Below are positions 34,219 through 41,869 of a stretch of 64,000 nucleotides of DNA, in pieces. Source of the stretch: Drosophila pseudoobscura (lineage: Eukaryota > Arthropoda > Insecta > Diptera > Drosophilidae); NCBI RefSeq assembly GCF_009870125.1, contig NC_046680.1, forward strand, positions 14,713,501 to 14,777,500. The letters are read 5' to 3'. The first letter of the stretch is position 1. Each line of letters starts with the position of its first letter. A program made the position numbers and the translations under genes. The notes under the pieces are model-generated. The model saw nothing but the letters and a program-made list of their open reading frames with translations, searched no databases and was not told the DNA's origin.

Positions 34219-35232
34219 ATGGCTTCCATCTATGAAACAACTGACCATGGCAGCAATGAAAAAAAACGCTCGGTCGCCGAGGACTGCCGACAGGAGCAAG
34301 CGGGCTGCGTTCCAGGATGGCCGGTTGAGTGGACTCGAGTGAATTCCGGCACCCCCGAGGCGGGGGAGTTTACGCAGCAGCGCCACAGTGATTGGCTCCC
34401 CCCTTCACGATCCCCGATACGAAATACCCGGAACCTTGAGTATCGTCCTGCTCCAGCCCAGAATGGACCAAAGTCCCCACCTCCCTTCTGGCCGGAACGC
34501 GAGCATGAGACACCGACTGAGACTCCGCAGCGCTACAGTGATTGGCTCCCTTTACCATCCCCAAAACGGAATACCCGGAACCTTGAGTATCGTCCTGCTC
34601 CAGCCCAGAATGGACCAAAGTCCCCACGTCCCGTCTGGCCGGAACGCGAGCATGAGACACCGACTGAGACTCCGCAGCGCTACAGTGATTGGCTCCCCCC
34701 TTCACGATCCCTGATACGGAATACCTGGAACCTTGAGTATCGTCCTGCTCCAGCCCAGAATGGACCAAAGTCCCCACGTCCCGTCTGGCCGGAACGCGAG
34801 CATGATACACCGACTGAGACTGAAGCTTGGGGTTCGGCTGGAATTCCCGTCAAATGGGTGGAACTGAGAGGCTTCCCACGAAGAGCCACCGAGAAGATCC
34901 TGAAATCGTTCCACGCCGTGGGCACAATCCTGAAGATACGCGAGACGCCCGACGCCATCCGTCTACGGTACCTCGACCGAATGGGCCTCTATCGGGCCAT
35001 GCAGCTCGATGGCAAGCGCATCTCCGGCTTTCATGTTGTCGTGAAGCCTATTCTGGGGGATCCCCAGGCGTCGGATCCCATCGTATACCCGACGGAGCCG
35101 CAGTTTCCACATATGCACCCTTCGTGGACCCAGAGAATTGGGAGATTGTGTGGCTGGAAGGGAAAATTCCACCGCTTCGCTTTCGCCTTCTTTCTGTTGT
35201 TCACACTCTTACTGAGGTTCATTTGGTGGTGA
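34219..35232 (+). CDS. Nup35/Nup53-like protein with N-terminal repeats and C-terminal membrane tail
   Basis: An intronless frame of 337 residues. Residues 54-201 are three near-identical units of about 50 residues (RYSDWLPPSRS...RNLEYRPAPAQNGPKSP...WPEREHETPTETP). Residues 212-277 match the Nup35-type RRM: WVELRGFP, then F231, GTILK, a conserved arginine and tyrosine, and DGKRISGFHVVVKP. In nucleoporin Nup53/Nup35 this fold dimerises and does not bind RNA. The last 19 residues are strongly hydrophobic (FAFAFFLLFTLLLRFIWW) and would tail-anchor the protein, in place of the amphipathic helix of ordinary Nup35. Lack of introns suggests a retrogene. I infer a nuclear-envelope role, possibly germline-specific. 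After the TGA the same frame stays open for 58 more codons. Confidence 0.75.
   Translation: MASIYETTDHGSNEKKRSVAEDCRQEQAGCVPGWPVEWTRVNSGTPEAGEFTQQRHSDWLPPSRSPIRNTRNLEYRPAPAQNGPKSPPPFWPEREHETPTETPQRYSDWLPLPSPKRNTRNLEYRPAPAQNGPKSPRPVWPEREHETPTETPQRYSDWLPPSRSLIRNTWNLEYRPAPAQNGPKSPRPVWPEREHDTPTETEAWGSAGIPVKWVELRGFPRRATEKILKSFHAVGTILKIRETPDAIRLRYLDRMGLYRAMQLDGKRISGFHVVVKPILGDPQASDPIVYPTEPQFPHMHPSWTQRIGRLCGWKGKFHRFAFAFFLLFTLLLRFIWW
34376..34820 (+). repeat. Three coding tandem repeats, period 147-150 bp
   Basis: The landmark 'attggctccc' recurs at 34391, 34541 and 34688. The units are nearly identical at the DNA level, including third codon positions, which implies recent duplication or gene conversion. 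They also create a long minus-strand shadow frame. Confidence 0.9.
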
Positions 35233-35436
35233 AGAGCGAAGTGCTACAATCTCTTCCAAATTACATCAGCCAACGTGGAGTTCCTACGCGGAGAATATCT
35301 CCCCGAAGATGATGCCCCTGAAGACTGCGAAGGACTTATCCGCAAATACGAAACCTACGTTTTTAAGATTGTTGTGTTGAGTTTAATTAGAATTATTTGC
35401 TATTATTGATTTATTTATTCTAAAACACACTAACAC

Positions 35437-35883
35437 TTAGCCTAGTAGACCGCCGCCTGCTCCACCTATTGCCCCGGCTCCCGCTGCTGCTCCAAAGCCC
35501 GCAAAGCCACCGCCAATCTTCTTGTCGTAGCGAGCACGGAATCCGCCACCAAGGCCACGCCCTCTCACCCGGTAGCTCTCCCGATAGCGTCCAAAGCCAG
35601 CTGCTGCGCCAACGCCGCCGCCGATTCCGCCTCCTATCAGCCCACCCCCGGCTAGTCCCAAGGCCTGCGGCTGCGGCTGCGGCTGCTGCACAATGGGAAT
35701 CTGTTGCACAATGGGCACTTGTTGCACGACGGGCACTTGTTGGATGTATGGCGATTGCTGGACAAATCCACCGCCAACTCCAGCCACTCCAGCGACTCCT
35801 CCAACTCCGGCACCAACCAGGGAGTGGGCACTGATCGTCCAGGAGCAGATGCTCAAAAGCAGTAATTGCAGATCGAACCTCAT
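35437..35883 (-). CDS. Secreted Gly-rich protein with V-P-x-V-Q-Q repeats
   Basis: The 148-residue product has a signal peptide (MRFDLQLLLLSICSWTISAHS). Glycine/valine blocks follow, then an array of VPVVQQ, VPIVQQ and IPIVQQ, an Arg/Tyr stretch (RYRESYRVRGRG) and a Gly/Ala-rich end. The ATG at 35883-35881 is chosen because the signal peptide begins there. The TATA-like box at 35935-35945 supports it. It is divergently arranged with the gene at 36223, whose product carries a related VP-V-Q array. I recognise no named orthologue. Cuticle, eggshell or peritrophic matrix are possible sites. Confidence 0.8.
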   Translation of the reverse strand: MRFDLQLLLLSICSWTISAHSLVGAGVGGVAGVAGVGGGFVQQSPYIQQVPVVQQVPIVQQIPIVQQPQPQPQALGLAGGGLIGGGIGGGVGAAAGFGRYRESYRVRGRGLGGGFRARYDKKIGGGFAGFGAAAGAGAIGGAGGGLLG

Positions 35884-35934
35884 CGTTGTCGCGTGGTCAG
35901 ATACGTTGTGAGACGCGAGACAAGACTCAACCTG

Positions 35935-35945
35935 GTTTTTTATGC
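35935..35945 (-). promoter_or_regulatory. TATA box of gene 35437-35883
   Basis: On the minus strand this reads cataaaaaac, about 52 bp before the ATG. Confidence 0.55.
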
Positions 35946-36173
35946 ACACGAAGGTACATATTGTGTATACCAAGACCTTCACGATGTTGTGGCAATGATG
36001 ACGAAGATGATGAGGTGCGAACCGCCCATAGGGCAAACCCATGAGCATCACTAGAATCAGCAACAGTGCTCTGCGCTGTCATGTTGGGGATTTTCGGCTC
36101 CCGATCTGTGAATTGGTTGCACAAACAGTTCCGAGCCGTGTGGCCGGAGTGGGAGTGGACACTAATTAATTTG

Positions 36174-36181
36174 CATAAATA
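36174..36181 (+). promoter_or_regulatory. TATA-like box of gene 36223-36669
   Basis: cataaata lies 49 bp upstream of the ATG. The 340 bp between the two ATGs form a shared divergent promoter region. Confidence 0.55.
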
Positions 36182-36222
36182 CCCGGCCAAGTGCCGAGGC
36201 AGGCAAAACACTCCATCGCACC

Positions 36223-36669
36223 ATGCTGTTGAAGACGGTTTACCTGGCGCTCGTCTTGGCGCTTGCCTCGGTCACGTCCAGCCCCATCACTGCCAGCAGC
36301 GGAGGCGGAGACGGCGACAGCAACACGGACCTTGTGAGAAGGACACGGCACATTGGCGGCCTGGGAGGCGGCGGCATTGTGGGCGGAGGCTTCATTGGGG
36401 GCGGTGGTGTGGTGGCTGCTCCTGCTATTCAAGCGGTTCCCCTGGTTCAAACAGTGCCCGTTATCACCACTGTGCCGGTTATCTCGACTATTTCCACGGT
36501 CCAGACGATCCCCAGTTATGGCTACGGCTATGGATACAATGGCCTGGGACTCGCTCCAGGAGGAGGCTTGAGTGGGCTCGGACTGGGCGGCGGTGGTGGG
36601 GGCTTTGGCGGCGGCTTTGTTGGCGGCGCCGTGGGATTTGCCAAATTTAAAGGCGGTTTCATTGGTTGA
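36223..36669 (+). CDS. Secreted Gly-rich prepropeptide with VP-V repeats
   Basis: The 148-residue product has a signal peptide (MLLKTVYLALVLALASVTSS), a short propeptide ending in D-L-V-R-R-T-R (R-x-x-R site), a Gly/Ile/Val-rich block, a repeat array (AVPLVQTVPVITTVPVIST), a GYGYGYN stretch and a Gly-rich tail. Length and the array match the divergent neighbour at 35437-35883, so the two look like an inverted duplicate pair. Polyadenylation signals AATAAATAAA start near 36689. The function is unknown. Confidence 0.82.
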   Translation: MLLKTVYLALVLALASVTSSPITASSGGGDGDSNTDLVRRTRHIGGLGGGGIVGGGFIGGGGVVAAPAIQAVPLVQTVPVITTVPVISTISTVQTIPSYGYGYGYNGLGLAPGGGLSGLGLGGGGGGFGGGFVGGAVGFAKFKGGFIG

Positions 36670-37443
36670 ATAGGTCTTGAGTTTAAACAATAAATAAACG
36701 ACAAACGAGCTTCATTTTCTGAGTGTTTGGAATCAACAGATCTGATGAGATTGCATATTTCACTTGAACGGGTTGTTTTTGTTGCGGTGATATTTCTGGA
36801 ATGGTCTTTCTGCCGTGTGTGTTTGCTCACTGAATTTCTCGCGAAGCGACGCGGATGGGATCTAAGTGGTAAACAACGAGCAATTCATCAAATAGTAACA
36901 GTGGTTAAGATTGGGTAATCACTAGAGAAGACACTAGAATTGTTTGATCTGATATTATATGGTGCTGGGGTGTATATTCTTATAGAGATCTTGGACACTA
37001 TTAGAGCTCAGAATGTGTGAACTCCCATAGAGATGAACTTCAAGATACCTTTAAAGATTAAAGTTCGAACCCATAGAGTACACAGGTATAGCTATAAAGA
37101 GCTCAGTTAGTCCCATACAATCAGATTACATTCCGCATCGATATCAGACGATCACAATTACACACTTCTCGGCCCACTGTATCGCACACACTTCCGCCTC
37201 ACATCTCGTTCCATCATCACATTAAGATTGGGTCAACTTCATCTATTTCTGTAGTTCGTTTGTTGGGTTTTTTATTCCAATAATTATGCTCGCCCGCTTT
37301 TTGCTCGGCTCAAAATTGAAATTAGACGAAAAAGAAAAGAAGAAAAAATAAAACACCTCCAAATGGCAATCAACAATGCCAATGAACCTCCTTTGTTTTG
37401 CGGCTCTGGTAGGGTTCTTGGAGGGACAAAGCAAATGTTTGGC
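36670..37443. other. Spacer, no gene seen
   Basis: AT-rich sequence. Open frames on both strands are short and show neither signal peptide nor composition like the flanking genes. A TATA-like tagctataaag near 37088 has no ORF after it. Confidence 0.5.
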
Positions 37444-37450
37444 TATAAAT
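37444..37450 (+). promoter_or_regulatory. TATA box of gene 37496-37876
   Basis: TATAAAT lies 46 bp before the first in-frame ATG. Confidence 0.7.
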
Positions 37451-37495
37451 TAAAGCTCAGGTCGGAGCTCAGTTTCAGTGTTTGATCAAGTCTTA

Positions 37496-37876
37496 ATGCG
37501 AATGCGGCTCCCAATGGATTACACCAAAGTATTCTTACTGTTCTGCCTCAGTGCGTTGATGCTGCTCGGTGCTTCGATTGCAGCCACAGAAGCGGAAACG
37601 GAAACAGGAACGGATCCGGAGCCGAGCCCCGTTCAGCTCTCGGAGGCTGGAGAAACTGCCCAGAGTGAGGCGGGAGATGAGAACGTTCGCAAGGTTCGTC
37701 AGTTCTTTGGCCCGCCACCGCCTCCGCCCTTCTTTGGACCACCCCCACCACCCTACTACGGAGGCTATGGTGGATACGGCGGCGGCTTTGGTGGCGGATT
37801 CCAGCGCACTCGCGTCATAACACGCACCCGCTACCGCGGCCGAGGAGGCTACTACGGCGGCGGCTTCTATGGCTAA
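37496..37876 (+). CDS. Secreted Pro/Gly/Tyr-rich prepropeptide
   Basis: The 126-residue product has a signal peptide (VFLLFCLSALMLLGASIA) and an acidic Glu/Thr-rich propeptide ending in V-R-K-V-R. The mature chain would start at Q-F-F-G and could form pyroglutamate. It has two FFGPPPPP-type motifs, Gly/Tyr repeats and an Arg-rich TRVITRTRYRGRGG segment. Starts at 37496, 37502 and 37514 are possible; the TATA position favours 37496. A polyadenylation signal is at 37925. Basic, Pro/Gly-rich chains after a furin-like site recall fly antimicrobial precursors and some cuticle proteins. Confidence 0.82.
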   Translation: MRMRLPMDYTKVFLLFCLSALMLLGASIAATEAETETGTDPEPSPVQLSEAGETAQSEAGDENVRKVRQFFGPPPPPPFFGPPPPPYYGGYGGYGGGFGGGFQRTRVITRTRYRGRGGYYGGGFYG

Positions 37877-38026
37877 GAGAGATCGTCCGAGTCGGATGCT
37901 GATTTTGTGATTTTGTGATACTTCAATAAATGTTAACGTTATGCAAACCAATCGAGTCGGGACTTTATGGCCTACAATCAATCGAATAAGTTGTGTAGAG
38001 TCGAAGAAAGCAACGGCCAGAAAGTG

Positions 38027-38034
38027 TTTATAAG
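38027..38034 (+). promoter_or_regulatory. TATA box of gene 38063-38371
   Basis: TTTATAAG lies 36 bp before the ATG at 38063. It argues against a start further upstream in the same frame. Confidence 0.6.
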
Positions 38035-38062
38035 TGGACTGATCGGGGGGCCACTTGCTAAA

Positions 38063-38371
38063 ATGTTGTCTCTGCTTCGCTTGCTGTTGGTGTGGACCAT
38101 TCTCGGCCAGGTCTTGGCTCTGGATGAGCGGGAGTACGATCCCCAGGTGGCCCCGCTTACAACCACTGGTAATAGATGGTGGCGCAGCTTTGCCAATCAA
38201 GTGCGCCTTGCCTTCAGCCGCTGGCAGCCCAAGCCGAAAACGAGGACCAAACCGCTGGCAGAGCTCTTGACCAGTCCCACAGTTAAGACCAGAACTAGGA
38301 GCACCACATCTCAGCCTGATCAACAGTTCTATGGAGCACTGAATCCGGTTTACCAAATGGGCAACTTTTAA
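38063..38371 (+). CDS. Small secreted Trp/Arg-rich protein
   Basis: The 102-residue product has a signal peptide (MLSLLRLLLVWTILGQVLA). A mature region follows with NRWWRSFANQVRLAFSRW, then KPKTRTKP and a Thr/Ser-rich basic tail. The W/R/F-rich stretch would form a cationic amphipathic helix, like some antimicrobial peptides. The frame extends upstream without stop, but the TATA box places transcription start just before 38063. It converges on the gene at 38440, with overlapping polyadenylation signals. Confidence 0.75.
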   Translation: MLSLLRLLLVWTILGQVLALDEREYDPQVAPLTTTGNRWWRSFANQVRLAFSRWQPKPKTRTKPLAELLTSPTVKTRTRSTTSQPDQQFYGALNPVYQMGNF

Positions 38372-38388
38372 ATTTCACTTAAACAAAA

Positions 38389-38404
38389 TTTATTACAAAA
38401 TAAA
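38389..38404. terminator. Bidirectional polyadenylation region
   Basis: Minus-strand AATAAA (38389-38394) and plus-strand AATAAA (38399-38404) lie five bases apart between two convergent genes. Their transcripts should overlap. Confidence 0.65.
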
Positions 38405-38439
38405 CATGATCTACAGCTAGGATATCGCGATCATCGGAG

Positions 38440-38778
38440 CTATCGGAATTTCTTGTCAAACAGTCCTTTGAAGCTACCGAAGCCGCCGCCAAAGCCATGT
38501 CCGCCGAAGCCGCCGCCAAAGCCGTGTCCCAGTCCTCCGCCAAATCCTCCCTTGAGCCCACCCAGTCCTCCTCCCAGGCCGCCAAATTTGCCACCGAGCC
38601 CGCCAAAGCCGCCCAGTCCACGTGCCACACGTTCGGCCTCTGTCTCATCCACAAGCGGTTGTTGTTCTGCCTCCAAGTCCAGCAGGCTGATGGCGCCGGT
38701 ATCCAACTCCACGGGAAGGCTCCAACTGCTGCTCACGGCACAGACGACAACGATGAGGGCGAGGCTGAGGAAATTCAT
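38440..38778 (-). CDS. Secreted Gly-rich prepropeptide
   Basis: The 112-residue product has a signal peptide (MNFLSLALIVVVCAVSSSWS), an acidic propeptide (ISLLDLEAEQQ...) ending in E-R-V-A-R, then GLGG, GGFGG and HGFGG repeats and a basic end (FDKKFR). The R-x-A-R before glycine repeats is shared with the genes at 44443, 47753, 48408 and 50824. The minus-strand TATA box at 38865-38873 lies about 90 bp upstream. Confidence 0.83.
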   Translation of the reverse strand: MNFLSLALIVVVCAVSSSWSLPVELDTGAISLLDLEAEQQPLVDETEAERVARGLGGFGGLGGKFGGLGGGLGGLKGGFGGGLGHGFGGGFGGHGFGGGFGSFKGLFDKKFR

Positions 38779-38864
38779 CTTTTGGCTGGGATGGTGCGAG
38801 TAGATTGCTGCTGATGTGATAGATGTTGGGCTGGTACTTAATTCCAAGTGCCATGACAACTAGG

Positions 38865-38873
38865 TTTTTATAC
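38865..38873 (-). promoter_or_regulatory. TATA box of gene 38440-38778
   Basis: The minus strand reads gtataaaaa. Confidence 0.65.
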
Positions 38874-38879
38874 ATGCTT

Positions 38880-39522
38880 CTGGCCTGGTGGTCTGCTGGC
38901 CTGGTGGTCTGGTCTTGGTCTTGGGCTCGTGCGGAGAGCTGCTAATTTCTGGTGTCAACATTATGGGCCCATCGCTGTCGTTGTCTCTGCCTCTGCCTCT
39001 GTCGCTGGTCTCTATCTTGGCCAAATATACTCGTACTTTCATTCATCCAAATTGTGTTAGACTTTTGGGAGGGGTCGGTCTGGTCTGGGCCTGGTGGAGT
39101 GTGTGGGCAAACAGAGTCCGCGACAGTCGATTGGTTTGCTCATGTCTTTAGCTGGATCTGCCAAAAGTTACATCATGTTTGCTAATATCTTTACCATGTT
39201 ACCATGTTACCATGTTACCAATGGTCTATGCTCTTGAAACGTCAACGGATTGACCTTAGCTAGCGTCTCTGATCTCTGTTTGCTTCGGACAAGCAGCGGC
39301 ATATAACGTGCCCCAGTTCGATCCCCCATTCAAGAACTTGTTTGGGATATACTCGTATCTGGGATTTATATTCAGACTCCTGCTAATCGGAACGAGTCAG
39401 GTTTTTGCTGACGCGCGCGACTGCCCATCCAGCCTAAAAATAAAACAGCAAGCTTGTTTGGGCCTTCTTCTTGGACTTTTGTTTAATGCGCTAATTACTA
39501 GAAATTAATGTACGCTTAGCAC
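38880..39522. other. Spacer, no gene seen
   Basis: The spacer contains a short 'ccatgttac'-type tandem repeat near 39190-39217 and T/C-rich simple sequence (ctctgcctctg) near 38975-39005. No credible frame was seen. Confidence 0.5.
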
Positions 39523-39894
39523 CTAATGTCGATGTCGATATGAATGTGAATATGAGTGTGGATGCCTCTGTAGGTAATGCTCACGTGCTACCAGCTTGCG
39601 GCGTCTCTTCAGGAATCTCCTGTAGCTATTTTTGTTCACAAAGTTCATAGGAGCTGCCGTCGGCTCGGGAGCAGAGGGTGTATGGTACCACCAGTCGGTG
39701 GACTGCTGGTGCCGGTTCTTGTTCCTGCGGGATGTGCGCACTTTTTCCTGGACAAAGGCGCGGGACCAGGCCACCGGATCGAGACTGGCATCGTAGCCGA
39801 CATCGTTTGAGGGCCACCAAGGCTTGGCTGCACAGAGCTCCAGTATCACAAAAGGAAGCAGAAGGAGCAGCACTGAGGAGTAGTACATGTGCAT
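39523..39894 (-). CDS. Small secreted basic protein with His-rich C-terminus
   Basis: The 123-residue product has a signal peptide (YYSSVLLLLLPFVILELCAA), then KPWWPSNDVGYDASLDPVAW, several dibasic and tribasic sites (TSRRNKNRH, FLKRRRK) and a tail HPHSYSHSYRHRH. The start is ATG 39894 (or the next ATG two codons on), 50 bp from a TATA box. The histidine tail could bind metal. No named family is recognised. Confidence 0.75.
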   Translation of the reverse strand: MHMYYSSVLLLLLPFVILELCAAKPWWPSNDVGYDASLDPVAWSRAFVQEKVRTSRRNKNRHQQSTDWWYHTPSAPEPTAAPMNFVNKNSYRRFLKRRRKLVAREHYLQRHPHSYSHSYRHRH

Positions 39895-39945
39895 GGTGCC
39901 CTTGCTGATAGAAGACTGTTGCCCTCTGACCCCTCCGCAAGGCTC

Positions 39946-39953
39946 TATATATA
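39946..39953 (-). promoter_or_regulatory. TATA box of gene 39523-39894
   Basis: TATATATA lies about 52 bp before the ATG. Confidence 0.65.
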
Positions 39954-40601
39954 CGCTTCTGTCGAGAGTGCACGAGAGCGGGGGAGTCGCGTCCATTATC
40001 GGATTATCCCAATCCCATTCGAGTACTCCTACCTGCAGTGCACTCAACACAAATCACACACGCACACTCTTGGCAGGGGAAGTTATCAATGGTTTGGGTT
40101 TGGGTTCGGGTCTGCAGGTAGGTGCACAAATCACCTCTGTCCTCCATGTCGCCATGTGGTAGATCGTAAATCAGAGCTGGAAAAGGTTCTCATTCCTTAT
40201 AAATACCCTCGCATTACACACTCTTTACGCAGTTTATCTGCCTGGCAAATCGAGAACGGAACGGGATACTGTCAAAGGCGCAGCGGGTGCGAATCAACGT
40301 GTTCCATTTCACTTTCAGCCAGAATGCATGACCGTTTGGCCCCGATGTCGCATAAGACGCAGTCGGTCCCGCACGAGTACTGGTTTCCCACTGGGGGAGA
40401 GAAGAGCCTTGCACTTGACACCTGCTGCTTAATTGGCGCACGCAAAGAGGTAACTCTGTTCGGGGTTCGCGGTGATATATGAGGAGTCATATGGCCACCA
40501 AACCCGTTTTCCTGTTCGCCGTTTGCCTACTTTCGAGTTGGAGTCCCAGACTCTGACGCTCATCCAGAGGATGGACTGATGAAAAGTGGGACAGAACATG
40601 G

Positions 40602-40609
40602 CATAAAAG
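40602..40609 (+). promoter_or_regulatory. TATA box of gene 40661-40891
   Basis: CATAAAAG lies 52 bp before the ATG. Confidence 0.65.
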
Positions 40610-40660
40610 CTGCAGCTGGCAGCCAGGCGCCTCCAGTTGCTGGCCAAAGTTCTGTCTAAG

Positions 40661-40891
40661 ATGAGGAACCCACTGCTCTCGCTGCTACTCTTCCTGCCGC
40701 TGATGATCGTCCTCGTTGCAGCTGGACAAAGGATGAACCTGCGATTCGCGGATGGCTACCGCCTGCGCCTGGGCGGACTTCCTCCGCAGATCGTTGGCAA
40801 GGGTCAGTTTATCGCCAGTCGATCCCAAATTAATCTTAGACCACAACCCCAGAACCCGCCCCGTTGGATAACTAGAAAGAAGTACAAGTGA
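40661..40891 (+). CDS. Small secreted basic peptide
   Basis: The 76-residue product has a signal peptide (MRNPLLSLLLFLPLMIVLVAA). A 55-residue cationic chain follows (GQRMNLRFADGYRLRLGGLP, then ...NPPRWITRKKYK), lacking cysteine. ATG 40661 is the first ATG after the TATA box; the frame upstream has no ATG. It is convergent with the gene at 40985, and the two stops are about 94 bp apart. Charge and size would suit an antimicrobial or seminal peptide. This is inference only. Confidence 0.72.
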   Translation: MRNPLLSLLLFLPLMIVLVAAGQRMNLRFADGYRLRLGGLPPQIVGKGQFIASRSQINLRPQPQNPPRWITRKKYK

Positions 40892-40984
40892 CAAGGCAGT
40901 TCCTTCTGGTTAAATGCTCTTTTAATTGGCTAAATAAATAAAATAAATAAGCCCTTAAGTATATAGTGGAGTATGTGCCATCCC

Positions 40985-41806
40985 TTAGAAGGCGGGTGCA
41001 TATCCTTGCATGTTCATGCGCTCCATGTAGCCTCCGGCGGGTGCATAGAGACCGGGCAGCTGGGGATTTTGATAGAATCCTTGGTTAGATCCTCCCAGTC
41101 CTTGGACATTGGCCATGTTCACGATGTTGTTCAGAGCCGAGAAGTTGTCCACCGATGGCTGGGGCACGAATCCGTTGGGCAGCTGGGGATTTGGATACGA
41201 CATGGGATTGCCGTACATGAGCGCGGCAGGGCTTGAAGCGCCTGGATAGCTTCCAAAGCCGAAGCCAGGAGCTGTACCGAATCCAGGAGCTGGGCCAAAG
41301 CTAGGGGCTGCACTGAAGCCAGGACCTGTTCCAAAGCCCGGAGCTGCTCCAAAGCTAGGAGTTCCACCGAAACCAGGAGCTCCACCGAAGCTAGAAGCCG
41401 CGCCGAAACCAGGAGATGCTCCAACCATATTCGGGTCTGGATAGGCTGGATAATTGTTGGCTATGTTCGTCTGCAGGCCACTCAATCCATTCAGAGATCC
41501 CTGAGCGATGCCCGGGGCGTAGATCAGCCCCGGATAGTTGGGATACCGCACCAGCTGAGTACCGACTGCATTCAGGGCCATCTGATTCATCGGCAGGGAC
41601 AGGCCCATACCCATCTGCATGGAGGTGGCTGCCGCCGGCGTAACATTGGCCACCATCTTCACATCCGCATCCGTGTTGGCTCCTGGGCCGCCCTTCAGTT
41701 GGCGCTGCTCGCGTCCGTGGTGATCCTCTAAAGGTTGAGCTTGAACGGTGCCCAGCAAGAGCAGGGAGAGCACCAGGAGGGATTTCTTCGCGATAAAGTT
41801 GGTCAT
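40985..41806 (-). CDS. Secreted Pro/Gly/Phe-repeat prepropeptide
   Basis: The 273-residue product has a signal peptide (SLLVLSLLLLGTVQA) and a short propeptide ending in G-R-E-Q-R. The mature chain starts Q-L-K-G-G. Its middle is an array of about ten APGFG, APSFG, TAPGFG or GPGFS units of 6-8 residues. Asn/Tyr/Pro-rich segments (YPNPQLPNGF, FYQNPQLPGLYAP) flank it. The start is supported by a TATA box at 41859-41867. The sequence resembles elastic or eggshell-matrix proteins. No named orthologue is recognised. Confidence 0.82.
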   Translation of the reverse strand: MTNFIAKKSLLVLSLLLLGTVQAQPLEDHHGREQRQLKGGPGANTDADVKMVANVTPAAATSMQMGMGLSLPMNQMALNAVGTQLVRYPNYPGLIYAPGIAQGSLNGLSGLQTNIANNYPAYPDPNMVGASPGFGAASSFGGAPGFGGTPSFGAAPGFGTGPGFSAAPSFGPAPGFGTAPGFGFGSYPGASSPAALMYGNPMSYPNPQLPNGFVPQPSVDNFSALNNIVNMANVQGLGGSNQGFYQNPQLPGLYAPAGGYMERMNMQGYAPAF

Positions 41807-41858
41807 TTTGGTAGCGATCTCGTTGGGTGACTGTTTGCTTCCGGCTCCCCGGTACGGC

Positions 41859-41867
41859 CTTTTATGC
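41859..41867 (-). promoter_or_regulatory. TATA box of gene 40985-41806
   Basis: The minus strand reads gcataaaag, 53 bp before the ATG. Confidence 0.65.
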
Positions 41868-41869
41868 CG

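Noticed and set aside
34370-34810. Minus-strand frame of 146 codons opposite the Nup35-like repeats
   Set aside because: Its threefold repetition only mirrors the coding repeats on the plus strand.
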